DNA from: Whalleya microplaca
Taxonomy: Eukaryota > Ascomycota > Sordariomycetes > Xylariales > Xylariaceae
NCBI GenBank assembly: GCA_022497155.1
Contig: MU385751.1
Coordinates: 417,200 to 481,199 of the forward strand
Length of the DNA stretch: 64,000 bases
Direction: 5' to 3'
The notes below the pieces were generated by a model. It searched no databases. It was not told the origin of the DNA and saw only the letters and a list, made by a program, of their open reading frames with translations. The position numbers were made by a program, and so were the translations under genes. Position 1 is the first letter of the stretch, and every line of letters starts with the position of its first letter. Below are positions 50,601 to 63,366 of the stretch, one piece after another.

Positions 50601-53600
50601 ATATTTAGGAATTTACGGCCTCGAAATTCTGTTATAAAAATTAAATATAAAAGCCTGCTTTAAAATATATTAAATATTTTAAGGCAATAAAATACCCTCT
50701 CGATTAATAATATTTTTTTTTATTAAGATCTATAAAGCTAACCTTATTAATAACTTAATATTTTATTTAATCGAAAATTGTTATATATAATTTGGAGTTT
50801 TTATTTAAAAATATAATACTTATAATAAAATCCTTTATCGGCTTTATAAAAATCGGTTCGTTAGTTTTAAAAACAGGCGCTATAATAAAATATAGCCATT
50901 TTATAAATATCGATTAATAAAAAGCTAGTTCGGAAGTTTATATAAAAATTATATAGTCGGTATTTAAATAAATAAATATTTATTCCGGGATAAAAAATAT
51001 ACGTATTTAAAAGTTTATCGATTAAAAGATCCTCCTCTTAATAGCGACATTAACTATAATAATTTTACTTTAATAAGTTGTTTTTAAAGTAATATATATT
51101 TAGGTTAAATTATTAAAGAAATCTGTCTTTTTTTGCCGAAATTATAAGCGGCTTTATTTATAGCTCGTAATAGTTTCTTTTGTTTAATTAATTAATTATA
51201 TATTAAAATCTATAATTATATTTTTTAATTTAAGCTTTTTTTCTTTTATTACTTTTTTATATTTATTATAACTTTATAAAACCTTATTTTTATAAAATAT
51301 TAATTTATATAAAACGTAAAGAAAAATGATCTAATTTATTAATACTATTTTTCTAATATTTGATTATAAGTTTTTCGCTCCGCTAATAATATCCCAAATA
51401 GTTTAATTTTAAATGTCCCTTTAGATATTTTATTTTTTATAATCCTTTAATTTTTATTAGGCTCGATTTTCTTAATTTAATTACGGGTTACCGGGCTTTT
51501 TTATATATTTTTATTTTAATATACTATATTATCGTTTATTAATTTAACGTTTTTATAATTATTCTTTATTTTATTATAGTTATTTAATTAATAATTATTA
51601 TAAGGCTTATTAAATTTTTAATACTTTTTTATATCTCGAATAAATCCTTTTAGCCGATTAAAAAAAATATTTCTTATAACATTACCTTATCTAATTCTTT
51701 AAAAAAAAACCTATTCTATTTTTGTTCTTTTGTAATTCGATAGGGCCTAGTCCACTTATATTTTAGCTTCTTATTTTTAAATATATTAATATCTTATATT
51801 ATATTATAAAATAAAATTAGGCTGCCTTATTTTAATAGTTCTAACTGTTTTTTTAAAAGGTATTATCGATTATTTTGTTCCGCCGCTTTTTTTCGTTTTT
51901 TTATTAAAATCCGTACCACTTTTATGATATCTTTATTCTATTGTTTAAATATTTTTATTTTTTTAGTAATAAAATTTTCCTTATTATAAATATCCGATTA
52001 ATTAAAAACCCGCTAAAATAATAAAACTATTTCGATCGGTATAATAAGTTTTTTATTATAAACTAGTTTATATAATATAAATCTATATTTTTATATAGAT
52101 ATTCGATTAGCCTAAAATACAGCTTTAAATTTTTTAACTTATAATTTGCTAATTTTTCCCGTTATATATATAAGGGATTTTATAATCGGTCGATAACTTA
52201 CTTTTACTTATTCTTATATCTAAAAATAATATATAAGTCCGATTTATACTTTAATACCTAGCCGTATAACACTTTTAGTTACTTTTGCTTTATTTTTTAA
52301 GCTTTTATTATATTTAATTATTATAAAAATACTATAGTTAATATAAATATAGTTTTAAAGGAACTTTTATACCTTAATTACTATAACATTTTTTAGTGCC
52401 TTAATTTTAAGTTATTTTAATAGCTTATCTTTTATTTTAATAATAGCCGAATATTTATTATTGTTCGGGAAAAACTAAATATTAATAATTTAAATAATTA
52501 ATAACTATTTTAACGTTAAAAAAAGTCCTTAATCTTTAAATTGTCTATCTGTAAAAGGCTGGTATTTTAAGTAATATTTAACGGCAGTTTAAATCTTTTA
52601 ATATATCCCTTTTTAATAATAAAATTTAACTATTTTATTATAAGTCGATTTATATTTTCGATACGTTTTAATTTTTAAGTGGTAGTTTTTAATAATATAT
52701 TTTTATTAATTAATATTATTAACGATACGCTATTAGCTATATTTTTTATAAGATTTCCGCTATAAAATTCCTTTTTAAATTACGTATTTAATAGCCTTAT
52801 TTTAGAAGCTTGCTTTTGTATAATATTATTTTGTTATATTAAAACCTTTTAATCGATTAAGTAGCTTTAAGGTACTAAAATATATTATAATTTTCTAAAA
52901 AGTTTTAAACTAGTTTTTTAGCGGGTATAAAATAATAGGTAGTAAAAAAAATTCTAATACTTTTTATATTAATTTATTTAATCGAGATATTTTTGTTATA
53001 AAAATATTAAATTAAATATTAATAAAGTTATTGATTTTTTTTTTATTAATTATTTAGTTTATCGGATAGCCTTAATAATTTATGTAATAAATTATCCGCT
53101 ATTTAATATCGTTTCTTAGGGATATGCCTTATTTCGAAATTAAATATTTTAATAAAAACTATTTACCGGATTAATACCGTATTAAATAAGCTAGAAAATC
53201 TATTATTTAATTAAGTAATTAAAATTTTAGTATTAATTTCGAGAATAAATTTTATGCCGTAAAAATAATTTTATAATTATCGAAAAAACTTAACTACCCC
53301 GAAATATTTTTGTTTTATAACATTATTATTAAGTTTTAGCTCTTTTTATATACTAGATTTAAATCTTATAAATTAAATATATTTATTAATTTCTTATTTT
53401 AATATATACCCCTATTTTATATTTAATATATTAATTTTAAATTAAATAATATATCTATTTATATAATCGAGCGTAATTAAATAAGGTATATTAATTAATG
53501 TTATCTTAAGTTTATTTATAGCTTATTATTACTTTATTTTTTACTCCTAATTTACGTTTTTCCGAAAAAGTTTTATTAGTAATAAAATAATTAACGTATA

Positions 53601-54500
53601 ATATATAATTTATATATAATAATAAATTATAACTTTTAAAAATACCCGTATTTTAAAAACATTACTATAAAATACTTATTCCGTAATTTTAATAACCTTA
53701 ACTTAATTAAAGGAACGATTATTAATACCGTATAAGTAGCTGATAATAACGGCGGTATTTTTATATCAATCGCTTTTTTCCGCACTAATTATAACTTCCG
53801 CTAGTTTAAAATTAAATAAAATATTATTGATATTTTTTAAATATTTATAAATAAATTATTTTATTTTTAATATAATATTTTAATTATTATATCTCGTTTT
53901 TAGCCTTTTAATATTAACATTATCGAAAAATAGCTTATATTTATTAGGTATAAAGTCGAATAAAATCCGGGTAATAATACGTAAAAACTATACTACTAAA
54001 TTAGTCCCTTTTTATAATAAAATCGTTATCCGGAAAAGCCTAATCGGCGTCGAAAATATAATATAATTTTTGCTAAATATAAATAATAATATTTAATTAT
54101 ATTTTAAAAAAAAATCTACTATAAAAATTATTATTTATATAATAAATTCCTCCGCAAATTTATTACAATTATTCGGGAGGAAAGCATTTTATATTTATAT
54201 AATATTTAGTTTTATTACCGAATTAATTAACCGAAAGCTTTTATTTTTTTTTAACCATAAATTAGGCGTTACGGTATAAAACATAAGATTTTTCTAATAT
54301 CTTATTTTTAAGCCGACTTTATAAAATATTTAAAACCCGTATTTTTAATAACGCTAAAATAGAAATTAATCTAGCTTATTATATATTATATAATATTATT
54401 TTAATTTTATATAAAAAAACATTTTTTCCCTAATTCGGCCGATTTTTATAAAGTCTTAAATTAATGCTATTTTTTATTGATAAAAAATCTCGATTAATAT

Positions 54501-54802
54501 TGTTATGGGGCAGGGGATTACGGGTATTAACAGCAGCTTAGAAGCTACTAAAAGCCCCTTGGAGCCACGTTATAGGGCACTCCATAGGGCATTTCATAAG
54601 GTATTCACAGGGCATTTTACAGGGCAATTTATAGTGGATCACATACCTGTATTTAGCTGACCTTTTCCCTTATATTTCTTTTACTTTTTTTTACAACAAA
54701 TATTACCAGATAGTTATATATATATAGCTTTGGCAGCTAATATACACTTATTTTAATTTGATATCTTACTTTCGATTTACCCCGACACCCTGTCCTAAGA
54801 CA
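54501..54802 (+). repeat. 5' LTR of the mini-element
   Basis: 302 bp, TG...CA ends. Compared with the 3' LTR, most differences are G/A or C/T; this copy retains more G and C (for example GGAGCCACGTTATAGGGC against the AT-shifted form in the other copy). Confidence 0.9.
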
Positions 54803-54804
54803 TT

Positions 54805-54820
54805 TGGCTTCCCCGGATAG
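54805..54820 (+). promoter_or_regulatory. Primer-binding site of the mini-element
   Basis: TGGCTTCCCCGGATAG begins two bases after the 5' LTR with the TGG expected from pairing with a tRNA 3' CCA end. The same block follows the LTR of the second mini-element copy (from 63369, mutated) and, on the minus strand, the 5' LTR of the large element (60353-60338, mutated). Which tRNA is used was not determined. Confidence 0.7.
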
Positions 54821-55325
54821 GCCTTAATTTTCTTGCCTTTTAATTAATTGAGCAAAATAGTCCTTTTTTGTTATACCACAAGTTACGGAGGCACAGAATT
54901 TACTAGCAACAGCTACTTAAAGTATATACTGTCAGACTTATTTTCGTACGCGACCATTTTATTTTGTCCGATAGCCACCTGTTTCTTATATAAATCGAAT
55001 TAAGCTATATGTTAGATCGATAGCTAGCTGCTCTTATTTATATATTATATTTATGTTACTTATTACCCACGATTTACAAATTTTCTTTTTATATACCAGG
55101 AATATAGAGCGCGATAATACCAGAAATACTAGACCGTATGTTTTTATATATAAACCTGTCTATTTTATATGGGTAACGGTAATAAGCTGATTGTGTTGTT
55201 GGTATATGACTAGATGTAGCCAGCTATTGACCCGTATATAATTTGTATGGACGACGATATCGGATGACACTTTTTTATATATTTTGATATACTACATTAC
55301 TTGAATGCCACTTTTAGTAGCAAGG

Positions 55326-55704
55326 GAGGCTGTTACCTGCTGACCTGCTGTCACCTGTTAACCTGCTGTCACCTGCTGACCTGCTGTTACCTGCTGACCT
55401 GCTGTCACCTGCTAGGGAGGCTTATAGGGAGATTAGCTAACCTGACCTGCTGCTGCTGATAGCTGTGGCTATTTGACTTGTTGAAAGCCGTGGCTAGCTG
55501 TGGCTAGCTGACCTGTTATTACTTGCTGTTATCTGACTTGCTGCTAATCAGCTGTAAGCTATGGCCACCTGACCTGACCTGCTGCTGCTGCTGCTGATAG
55601 CTGTGGCTATCTGACCTGTTGAAAGCTGTGGCTAGCTGTGGCTAGCTGACCTGTTGTTACCTGACCTGCTGCTGCTGCTGATAGCTGTGGCTATCTGACC
55701 TGTT
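55326..55704 (+). repeat. CTG-rich tandem repeats inside the mini-element
   Basis: The left part is a degenerate 10-bp repeat (ACCTGCTGTC / ACCTGCTGAC). The right part has about three copies of a higher-order unit (starts near 55441, 55568 and 55661) containing CTGCTGCTG, GATAGCTGTGGCTAT and GTGGCTAGCTGTGGC. The repeat still contains abundant CAG/CTG, which RIP would have destroyed, so it postdates the main RIP damage or escaped it. A similar array begins near 63896. Confidence 0.85.
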
Positions 55705-55795
55705 ACCCTAAGGTCCCTGGGGTGAAAATTTTTTTTTTTTCAGATCTGAAGGTCAGGCATTTAAGTGTGGGGCGTGTTTTCATTTTTTTTTTTTT

Positions 55796-55832
55796 TGATT
55801 TTTCAGCTACGTGAACGCTAGCTGAAAAATCA
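55796..55832 (+). repeat. Perfect 13-bp hairpin before the polypurine tract
   Basis: TGATTTTTCAGCT (55796-55808) pairs perfectly with AGCTGAAAAATCA (55820-55832) around an 11-base loop. It sits directly upstream of the polypurine tract and 3' LTR of the mini-element. Confidence 0.85.
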
Positions 55833-55840
55833 GGGAGGAA
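55832..55840 (+). promoter_or_regulatory. Polypurine tract of the mini-element
   Basis: AGGGAGGAA immediately precedes the 3' LTR, the position and composition expected for the plus-strand primer of an LTR retroelement. Confidence 0.75.
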
Positions 55841-56141
55841 TGTTATGGGGCAAGGGATTACGGGTATTAACAGCAGCTTAAAAGCCACTAAAAGCCCCTT
55901 AGAGCTACGTTATAAGGCACTTTATAAGGCACTCCATAGGGTATTTATAGGGCACTTTATAGGGTAATTTACAGTAGATTATATACCTATATTTAGCTGA
56001 CCTTTTCCCTTACATTTCTTTCACTTTTTTTATAATAAATATTATTAGATAGTTATATACATATAGCTCTAGCAGCTAATATACACTTATTTTAACTTAA
56101 TATCTTACTTTCGATTTACCCCGACACCCTGTCCTAAGACA
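55841..56141 (+). repeat. 3' LTR of the mini-element
   Basis: 301-bp copy of 54501-54802, ending CCTAAGACA, followed by ATAT. It carries more AT transitions than the 5' LTR. Confidence 0.9.
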
Positions 56142-59100
56142 ATATTACTTTCTTTTAATCTATAAATTCCGTATTTAACAGTTTTATTTTAATAACGTTT
56201 AGGCGTTTTTTCGTTAATTTAATATTTCGCGGCACGAAAGCGAAACGCGAAATAATATCCTTATATTTTTTATCTGTTCTAAATATATTTAAAAGTTTAA
56301 AATTCGGTTTTATATTCTATAATATCGCTTACTTTTAATTAATTAACCCTAAAGAAACTATACTATTTAATTCGGCATTATTAACTAGGTAAACTTTTCG
56401 TACTTTTAGTTTATATATTATATATAACTTAATTTCGTTTTTTTATAACATTTTTTCTCGATATAATACTATACGCCGCATTACTTATTTAGATTTCTTT
56501 TTAATAGTCTCCCGTAATAAACCCAATAATTAATTATCAGATAACGAGACTTATACTTAATCGCTATCCTAAAGTATTTTATTAATAACAATTTCTATCC
56601 GCTTATTAACCTATTTTAAACTTAAGTTATTTTAAATTACACTTTCAAACTTCGCTAAATTTATTATTACTGTAATATTTTAAGGCTTTTATTTATTATT
56701 AACCTAGCTTTTAATATCGGCAGTTATTAGTTTTCCGAAAAATTAACAACGTCGGTTAGGGTTCGTTTAGCTAGCTTATTATATATAAGGGGTACTATAA
56801 TCCTAACACTTCCGAAAAACATCAAAATTATTAATAAACCTTTTTTAGGGTAAATTATTATATATAATTAAAAAATAAAATTAAAGCCGAAAAGTAACGG
56901 GAATATAGCCTTAAAGTTTCTAATTATATAAATCGGTAGCGGTAAACTATAACTTACTAATTATATAGGTTTTTCGATTAGGCTAAAGTTTTTAATTCTA
57001 TTATTTACTAACGTATTAAAGCCGGATTACGTAATTTTAATTTTTCGCATAAATATCTAATATTTAAAAATATATAATTACGTAATAATATTTAATTAAA
57101 TACCTATATTAATAATTATAATAATTAAATCTTTATATCTTTTAAAGCTAATTTTTATAATTAATTAAGGCAATAATTAAATATATATTTTAATATCTCG
57201 AATAAATACCGGCAGAAATATTATAATAATTTAGGTAGCGTTACTAAGTATTATAAAAACATTATTAATTAATATATTTATAAGGCTATTTTAGAGTTTA
57301 TTAGACGTAAAGACTAGCTGTAATACGCTTAGTATAAAATTAGATTAAAATTATTATCTTTATTGCCACTAATTAATCACTTTAACTAAAAAGATATAAA
57401 TCGTCTTATAAAATTTTCGACTTATTTTACCCGTTTTATCGAATAAATATTAAAATAATGCCTTACTAAATCCCGTATAATGTTTAATTAAATTATTCTA
57501 TAAGATTTTAAATTTTTTTGCCGCATTTTTAAAGATCCTTTTTTTTAATATTCCGAAATTAAAGCTAAAACTAGTTAATTAGGTATAATACTCTTTAATA
57601 TATTAGCTTAAATCTATTTCGGTATTTTTAGGACTATTAAAAATAAAAGGTTTAGTTTTAATAACATTTTATTAATTGTCTTTTTTACAGATATACTGCC
57701 GTTTATATTTTTATGCCTCTTTAATATTAAAATATTAATTTTATTTTTACTTTTATATTAAAATAACTTAATTACTACTTTATATATAAGATTCCCGCTT
57801 CTATTAATAATTAGTTTTTTTTAAAGGTAATTTTATAGGTTTATAAATTCGTAAAAAATGTTACCTTTTAGGCCCTTTATTTTAATATTATTAACTTTTA
57901 AATCTATAGCTAATATCGTTTCCGGGTTGCAATTTTATAAATTAGCCGTTAATTAAGTAAAATTATAGTTTTATTTAAACTTTATATTTTTTTCGATTTT
58001 ACTATATTTATAAAAATAATAATAAGCTAATTTCCAAATTTAAATACCGCATACCCTTATTTTATATAGAAATTATAAATAAGCTTAAATAATATTTTCT
58101 TCATTTATTTTACTTTCGGTAATTATATATTTAAAAAATAAGATATTCCTAATTTCGGAAATAGCTTAAAAACTTCCGATAAAATATCCCCTAAATTAAT
58201 TATTATATCGCATTATATTATCGCGGCTTAATAACGTTATTAGGGAATAGGTAATAAAAAAATAGCCTAATTTTTTATAAAAAAAATAAATATTTCGATT
58301 ATACCCCTAAAATAATATCGGTTGTAACATATATTAACTGTTTTAATTTTATCGGCTATTATACCCTCTATATCCTCCTTTTCTATTTAAAGGCCCGGCG
58401 CAATAAATATTAAAAGATATATTTCTTACTTTACGTCTTTAAATATTTTACTAAATAAAGATTTCTTTTTATAAGGCGTAATATTTTAATTTCGGTAGTA
58501 TTAATCGAAATTTTTTTATAAATGTAATAAAATTTTCGTTAGTTTTAAATTATATAATAAATATTTATTTTATAAACTTAATTAGGTCTTTTATTTTATC
58601 TAACTAAAAAAATAAAATCTTTTTTTTAAGATAACTTTAGGCTATTTTAGGCTTACTAATAGTAAGCAAAACCGAACCAAACGTTAATAATTAACCGATT
58701 TATCCTTATATTATTAATCGGGCGAAACCTATTAGATATTACGGCTATTATAGTTTATTAGGCCGATTATAATATCCATTTATATATATATAACGTTTTA
58801 AGCTTTTTCGTAATCCAATTTAAAAAACTCGTTATATAATTTCGAATAAAACTATATAATCTATTTAATAACCTTCTAATTAATTTTCTGCTATAAATTA
58901 CTAACGAAAATAGCGTTTTATTTTTTAATTTTCTCTTATTTCCGGACGTTTTTTACTCGAACCGAATAATTTAAAATATAATAATAAATTTCTATCAGTT
59001 TAAATAATTTATTACCTCTTTTTAGGTTTTTTAACCGTTCTATAGAAATTTTTATCTACCTTAAGTCATCAATTTTAAAATATCGTTTTAAAACTGCCTT

Positions 59101-60355
59101 TATTTTTTTCTAAATAATAATACTTTTTAATAAAGTTTCGATTTATTACTTATTAATCTAATTGTTTATTTAATATAACATTTCCCTAATTTTAATATTA
59201 TTTTCTAAGCCGTATCTATCAAATATATATATTATATTTTCGATTTAATTTATAATATTATTCCTATCGAATAAAAGCTATAAGTAGTTTCGAAAGTTTA
59301 GTAATATAGCTATTACTATAAACCTAATTCCTTTAATTATAATAAGTCGCTTTTAATTAAAAGCTATATCTTAATCCGTAAACTTTTTATCGACTTATAT
59401 ATTTTTTATTATATTAAAAGATAAAATCTCTTAGCTAATTATTTTTAATTAAATATTCTAATTATATAATACCGAATTTCTTTTATTTTATTAGTACTTT
59501 TAATTAGTAATAAAGTTAATAATCCCTTAATTATCGGTTGGTTAAAAAGATTTCTCTTTAATTATATCTAATATAATTTAAGATATTTTATTATTTAGCT
59601 ATTTTAATTCTTTAGTTATATTTAATTTTAGGGGAATATAATCTATTTTTTTTAATTATATTAAATTATAGTCCTATAATATTTTAGATATAAAATTATA
59701 ACTATCCTTTAAGACGCTAATAATAGCTTTAAAAATTAGGAAACTTTTAAAAAAAATCTCGATAACAAATCGCTAACCTAGCTATTATATTATATTAATT
59801 AATTAATCGCGTAATAAAACTACTTATAAGCTAGTTAAAAACTCAGATATTATTTTTGTTATTTAAATTTTACCTTAATTTACCCTATAAATTTAAACTA
59901 TAGCACATTTTCGTGCACTATTTATTATATACTTTATAATTTTCTAATTTTTCCTAATCTTTTATACTATTAATTTTTTTATATTTAATTTGCTTTATTA
60001 AAACTTATGCTTTTTTTTATTTTCGTATTACTATATTTTTGTATTTCCTATATTTTATATTCTTTATATCTTTATATTTCTATATTATTAACTTATTAAT
60101 ATATATTATAAGTCTTTTATAAGTTTTTTTATTAATTTGTTTATTTTTAACATTACTTCTTTATTTTAAATAATTGTTTATTGTTAGTTCTTTCTTTTAA
60201 TTAGTGCTTCTTTTTTATAAGTTCGGTTAATTTAATAGTTTTAAGGGTTTTATTAAAGTTTTTTTTAGTCCTATTTTACTGCTGCCTTTATTTAGATTAT
60301 TCTTCTCGATTAATTAGAAAAGCGAAAAAGTTAAAGCCTATCCGGGAAAGCTAAA

Positions 60356-60582
60356 TGTTTTAAGATAAAGTATTAAGGTAAAGGAGGTGTTATTTTATAA
60401 CTTAACTAATCGGAAGTAATCGAGGCAACAAAACAAAAAAGTCACTTATAATAGCGATTAATCGAAAGAAAAGATATGTTTATTATCGGCGATAAGGCCG
60501 TTTAAGCTATGTATATTTTATTTAAGAGTAAAAAAAAAAGACAAGCGATATATATATGCCACGGCACACTAGCCCCATAACA
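60356..60582 (-). repeat. 5' LTR of the large retroelement
   Basis: 227-bp copy of 47473-47699, heavily RIP-mutated at the end next to the internal region (GTTTTAAGATAAAG in place of GTCTTGGGACAGGG). On the minus strand it is followed by a mutated primer-binding site, 60353-60338. Confidence 0.85.
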
Positions 60583-63056
60583 ATATTCGAAAATTTCTTT
60601 ACCTTCCGGAATATTTTATCTATATAACTAAATATACCTTATTTTAATAATCCCCGCTTATTTATATCTCTTAAGTTATATATAAAATAACTATTTCTTT
60701 TATAATAGTTAAAATTTTTATTTCTTATATTTTTTATTTTATATTTTTTATAACAGGTTTTATTTACGTTATAAAAAAACGTCGGGTTTAATATTTAAGT
60801 GCCTAACGCGGAATTTCAATCGGAAATTAAAGCGTATTAATTCTTTTAACTAATATATTTATCGTTTAAAAAGTCTTTTAAAAATTATAAAATATTTTAA
60901 ATTTTTATACTTAGATAAAATTATAAATATTAAAGTTACGTTTTGTAATTTCGCGTCTTATATTTACAAATAGCTTATAATTATTAGCAGCTTTTTATTA
61001 TAGATTTTATAATTAACTTTTGCTAAGATTAAATGCCTGGAATAATAAGCTATAAGTAATAAAATCTTTTATTTATTACGTTATAATAGGCACCCTTTAT
61101 AAGCTTATTTCGAGTAGTTTATTTTAATTACTATTTCCCGTTCGGGATTTTATTATATTAAGGCCGGTTTTTTTAAAAACGTTTATTTAAAATTCTCAAA
61201 CGCTAAATCTTCCGAAAGCCTTTATTAAAATAATATCCCCTTTTTTATAAATGCCGATAAGGGGGTAATAAAATCTATATAGTTTTTAATAAAATCCCGG
61301 TAAAAGTTTATAAATCCTAAAAAACTATAAACTCCCTTAAGCGTTTTAAAAAGTTTTTATTTTTTAATTACCTATATTTTAGCCGGATTTATATAAACCT
61401 TTTTTTTTATTTCCATAATAAATCTTAAATATTTCGTAATAGTTATTATAAACTTATATTTATTTATATTTAAATTTAAGCCCGCTATTTCTAAACATTT
61501 TAATACCTTTTTTATTTAATTAATATAATTTTTTTTTATTTTAAAAAAATAAATTAATATATCGTTTATATATATTAAATAAAAAACATTTAAATATTTT
61601 TTTAACGTATTATTTATATAGCGTTAAAACGTTACGGGAGTACCCGTTAAATTAAAAAAAGTTACGAGTTATTTAAATAGCTTAAAATAAATATAAAAAG
61701 CCGTTTTTTATTTATTTCCTTCCCTAATTTTAATTTTATAAAAAGCCGATTTAATATTTATTTTAGAAAATTATTTTGTTCCCGAAAAAGTTTTAAGCGT
61801 TTTTTATATAAACGGAAACGGGTACCGATTCCGCTAAATAATATTATTTAATATTTTATAATTGTAATAAAAACGGAATCTGCCGTTCGGTTTTCGGATA
61901 AAAAATATAAAAGCTTTTATAAGCAAACTATTTATATAAATATACTTTTTATTTAATAATTTAATTAGTATTTTTTATAACGCTAATAATTTTTCCCGGG
62001 ATATATTATATAATAATTTTTAAAAAGTAAGTAATTTTTTACTTACTTTATTACGGTTTAAATTAATCTTATAATCGGCTTTTAAACGGTACGGCAAAAG
62101 ATTTTTGCCTTTTTTTTCCTCGAATAACTATTTTTAGCCCTTTAATTAAAAAGAAAAATTCTTTCGAACGTTAGTTTTTTTTTAAGCGCTAAAATTTTAT
62201 TAATATTTATTAATATAATAATAAATATAGCTATTTATTAGGCTATTACTTATTTTCCTAGCCTTTTTTGTTTTTAAGTTTTTCTTATTTCTTTTATAAA
62301 ATATATCGTATTAATATAAAGCGCCTCCCGAGTTTCGCGGACTTTTATAATTTTTAGGGAATATTTTTTCTCTTATACTTTTAATTTTCCGGCAACTCTT
62401 ATATATAATATATATTTATATATTATATATATTACCCGGTTACGTTTTATTTAAAACTTTTTTAATATTATAAAATAATTTAGCCTTAATATAATATATA
62501 TAAATATCTTTAATTTATACCCGTTAAAGTTAGCTTTTATATAAGTTATTTCGCAAATTATACCCGAAATATTTAATTTTTTTTTGCGAATAGTTTTTTC
62601 TACCGTTTTTTCCCGAATAAATATACGCAATAATTTTAAACATTTTATTATATTTTCGCTAATAATAATATAATATTTATATCTTAAATTTATAAAAGTT
62701 TTTATATATAGTTATTAATTTAAATATATATCGATTATAAAAAATTTCCCGTTTATAAGTTATTCGGTTATATTAATTTTTTTTATTATTATATTAAGCT
62801 TTTAAATATAACTTTATTTAAAAGTTATTTATTTTTTTGTTTTTTTAATATTTTTTCGGCTTTATTTTTTTTTAATTTATAATTTATTATTATATTAATC
62901 TTAATATAAATAAGTAATTTTATAAAATAATAAGTATATTTTTTTAAATAAATAGCCTTTTTTTTTATATCGCAAGCATTTTTTACGCTTTATTTAAGCG
63001 TTTTATTTTTTGTTTATTACTTATTTAATTTATTAGCTTTTTATTAATGCGGCTAT
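60583..63056 (-). pseudogene. RIP-mutated Ty3/gypsy pol remnant, reverse-transcriptase part
   Basis: On the minus strand between about 62110 and 61300 the reverse-transcriptase domain is recognisable in order: ADYKINL (near 62080), FIRKPNGRFRFYYNYKIL (about 61915-61860), NRYPFPF, a segment ending NLTGTPVTF, stop, RYIN (about 61665-61610), and YINDILIYF (about 61575-61547), the decayed active-site box. Asn replaces one of the paired Asp residues and Gln codons have become stops, both explained by G-to-A/C-to-T change. The frame is dead. Toward 60583 the RNase H part should follow, and the integrase part resumes below 47472. The left and right ends of the outer element were not found. Confidence 0.82.
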
Positions 63057-63366
63057 TATAATAAGGCAGGGGATTATAGGTAGTAATAGTAGCTTAAAAG
63101 CCACTAAAAGCCCCTTAAAGCTACGTTATAAAGCATTTTATAAAACATTTCATAAGATATTTATAAGGCATTTTATAAGGCATTTTATAATAAATTATAT
63201 ACTTATATTTAGCTAACTTTTTCCCTTATATCTCTTTTACTTTTTTTTTAATAAATATTACTAAATAATTAAACAGTTATATATATATAGCTTTGGCAGC
63301 TAATATACATTTATTTTTAACTTGATATCTCACTTTCGCTTTACCTTAACACCTTGTCTTAAGACA
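63057..63366 (+). repeat. 5' LTR of the second mini-element copy
   Basis: About 310 bp; the start is mutated (TATAATAAGGCAGGGG instead of TGTTATGGGGCAGGGG). The same order of blocks as the other two copies (CCACTAAAAGCCCC, TTTAGCT, GCAGCTAATATACA) confirms identity. Confidence 0.82.

Larger units (their letters stand above)
54501..56141 (+). mobile_element. TRIM-like non-autonomous LTR mini-element (1641 bp)
   Basis: LTRs of 302 and 301 bp (54501-54802, 55841-56141) start TGTTATGGGGCA and end CCTAAGACA. Between them lie about 1.04 kb without coding capacity: a primer-binding site, a T/A-rich part, a CTG-rich tandem-repeat array, a perfect 13-bp hairpin and a polypurine tract. ATAT flanks both ends (54497-54500 and 56142-56145). 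It keeps far more G+C than its surroundings and inserts into the larger element, so it is younger. The last 27 bp and first 11 bp of its LTR and its primer-binding site match the larger element, while the LTR body differs. Confidence 0.88.
47473..60582 (-). mobile_element. LTR retroelement, minus strand, RIP-mutated, with nested insertion
   Basis: Two 227-bp direct repeats (60582-60356 as 5' LTR and 47699-47473 as 3' LTR, read on the minus strand) begin TGTTATGGGGC or its mutated form and end with CA. A primer-binding site follows the 5' LTR, fixing the orientation. The flanks carry ATAT on both sides, a possible 4-bp target duplication. The interior is about 12.7 kb, or about 11 kb after removing the mini-element at 54501-56141. 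It is extremely AT-rich, and gag/pol could not be assigned by eye, so it may hide further insertions. It splits an older gypsy pol. Confidence 0.8.

Noticed and set aside
55326..55704. Regular repeats as a possible CRISPR array
   Set aside because: Units are contiguous and degenerate with no unique spacers, and the host is a eukaryote.
55703..55888. 61-codon minus-strand frame spanning the mini-element's end
   Set aside because: It crosses the hairpin, the polypurine tract and the LTR start, so it is not a gene.
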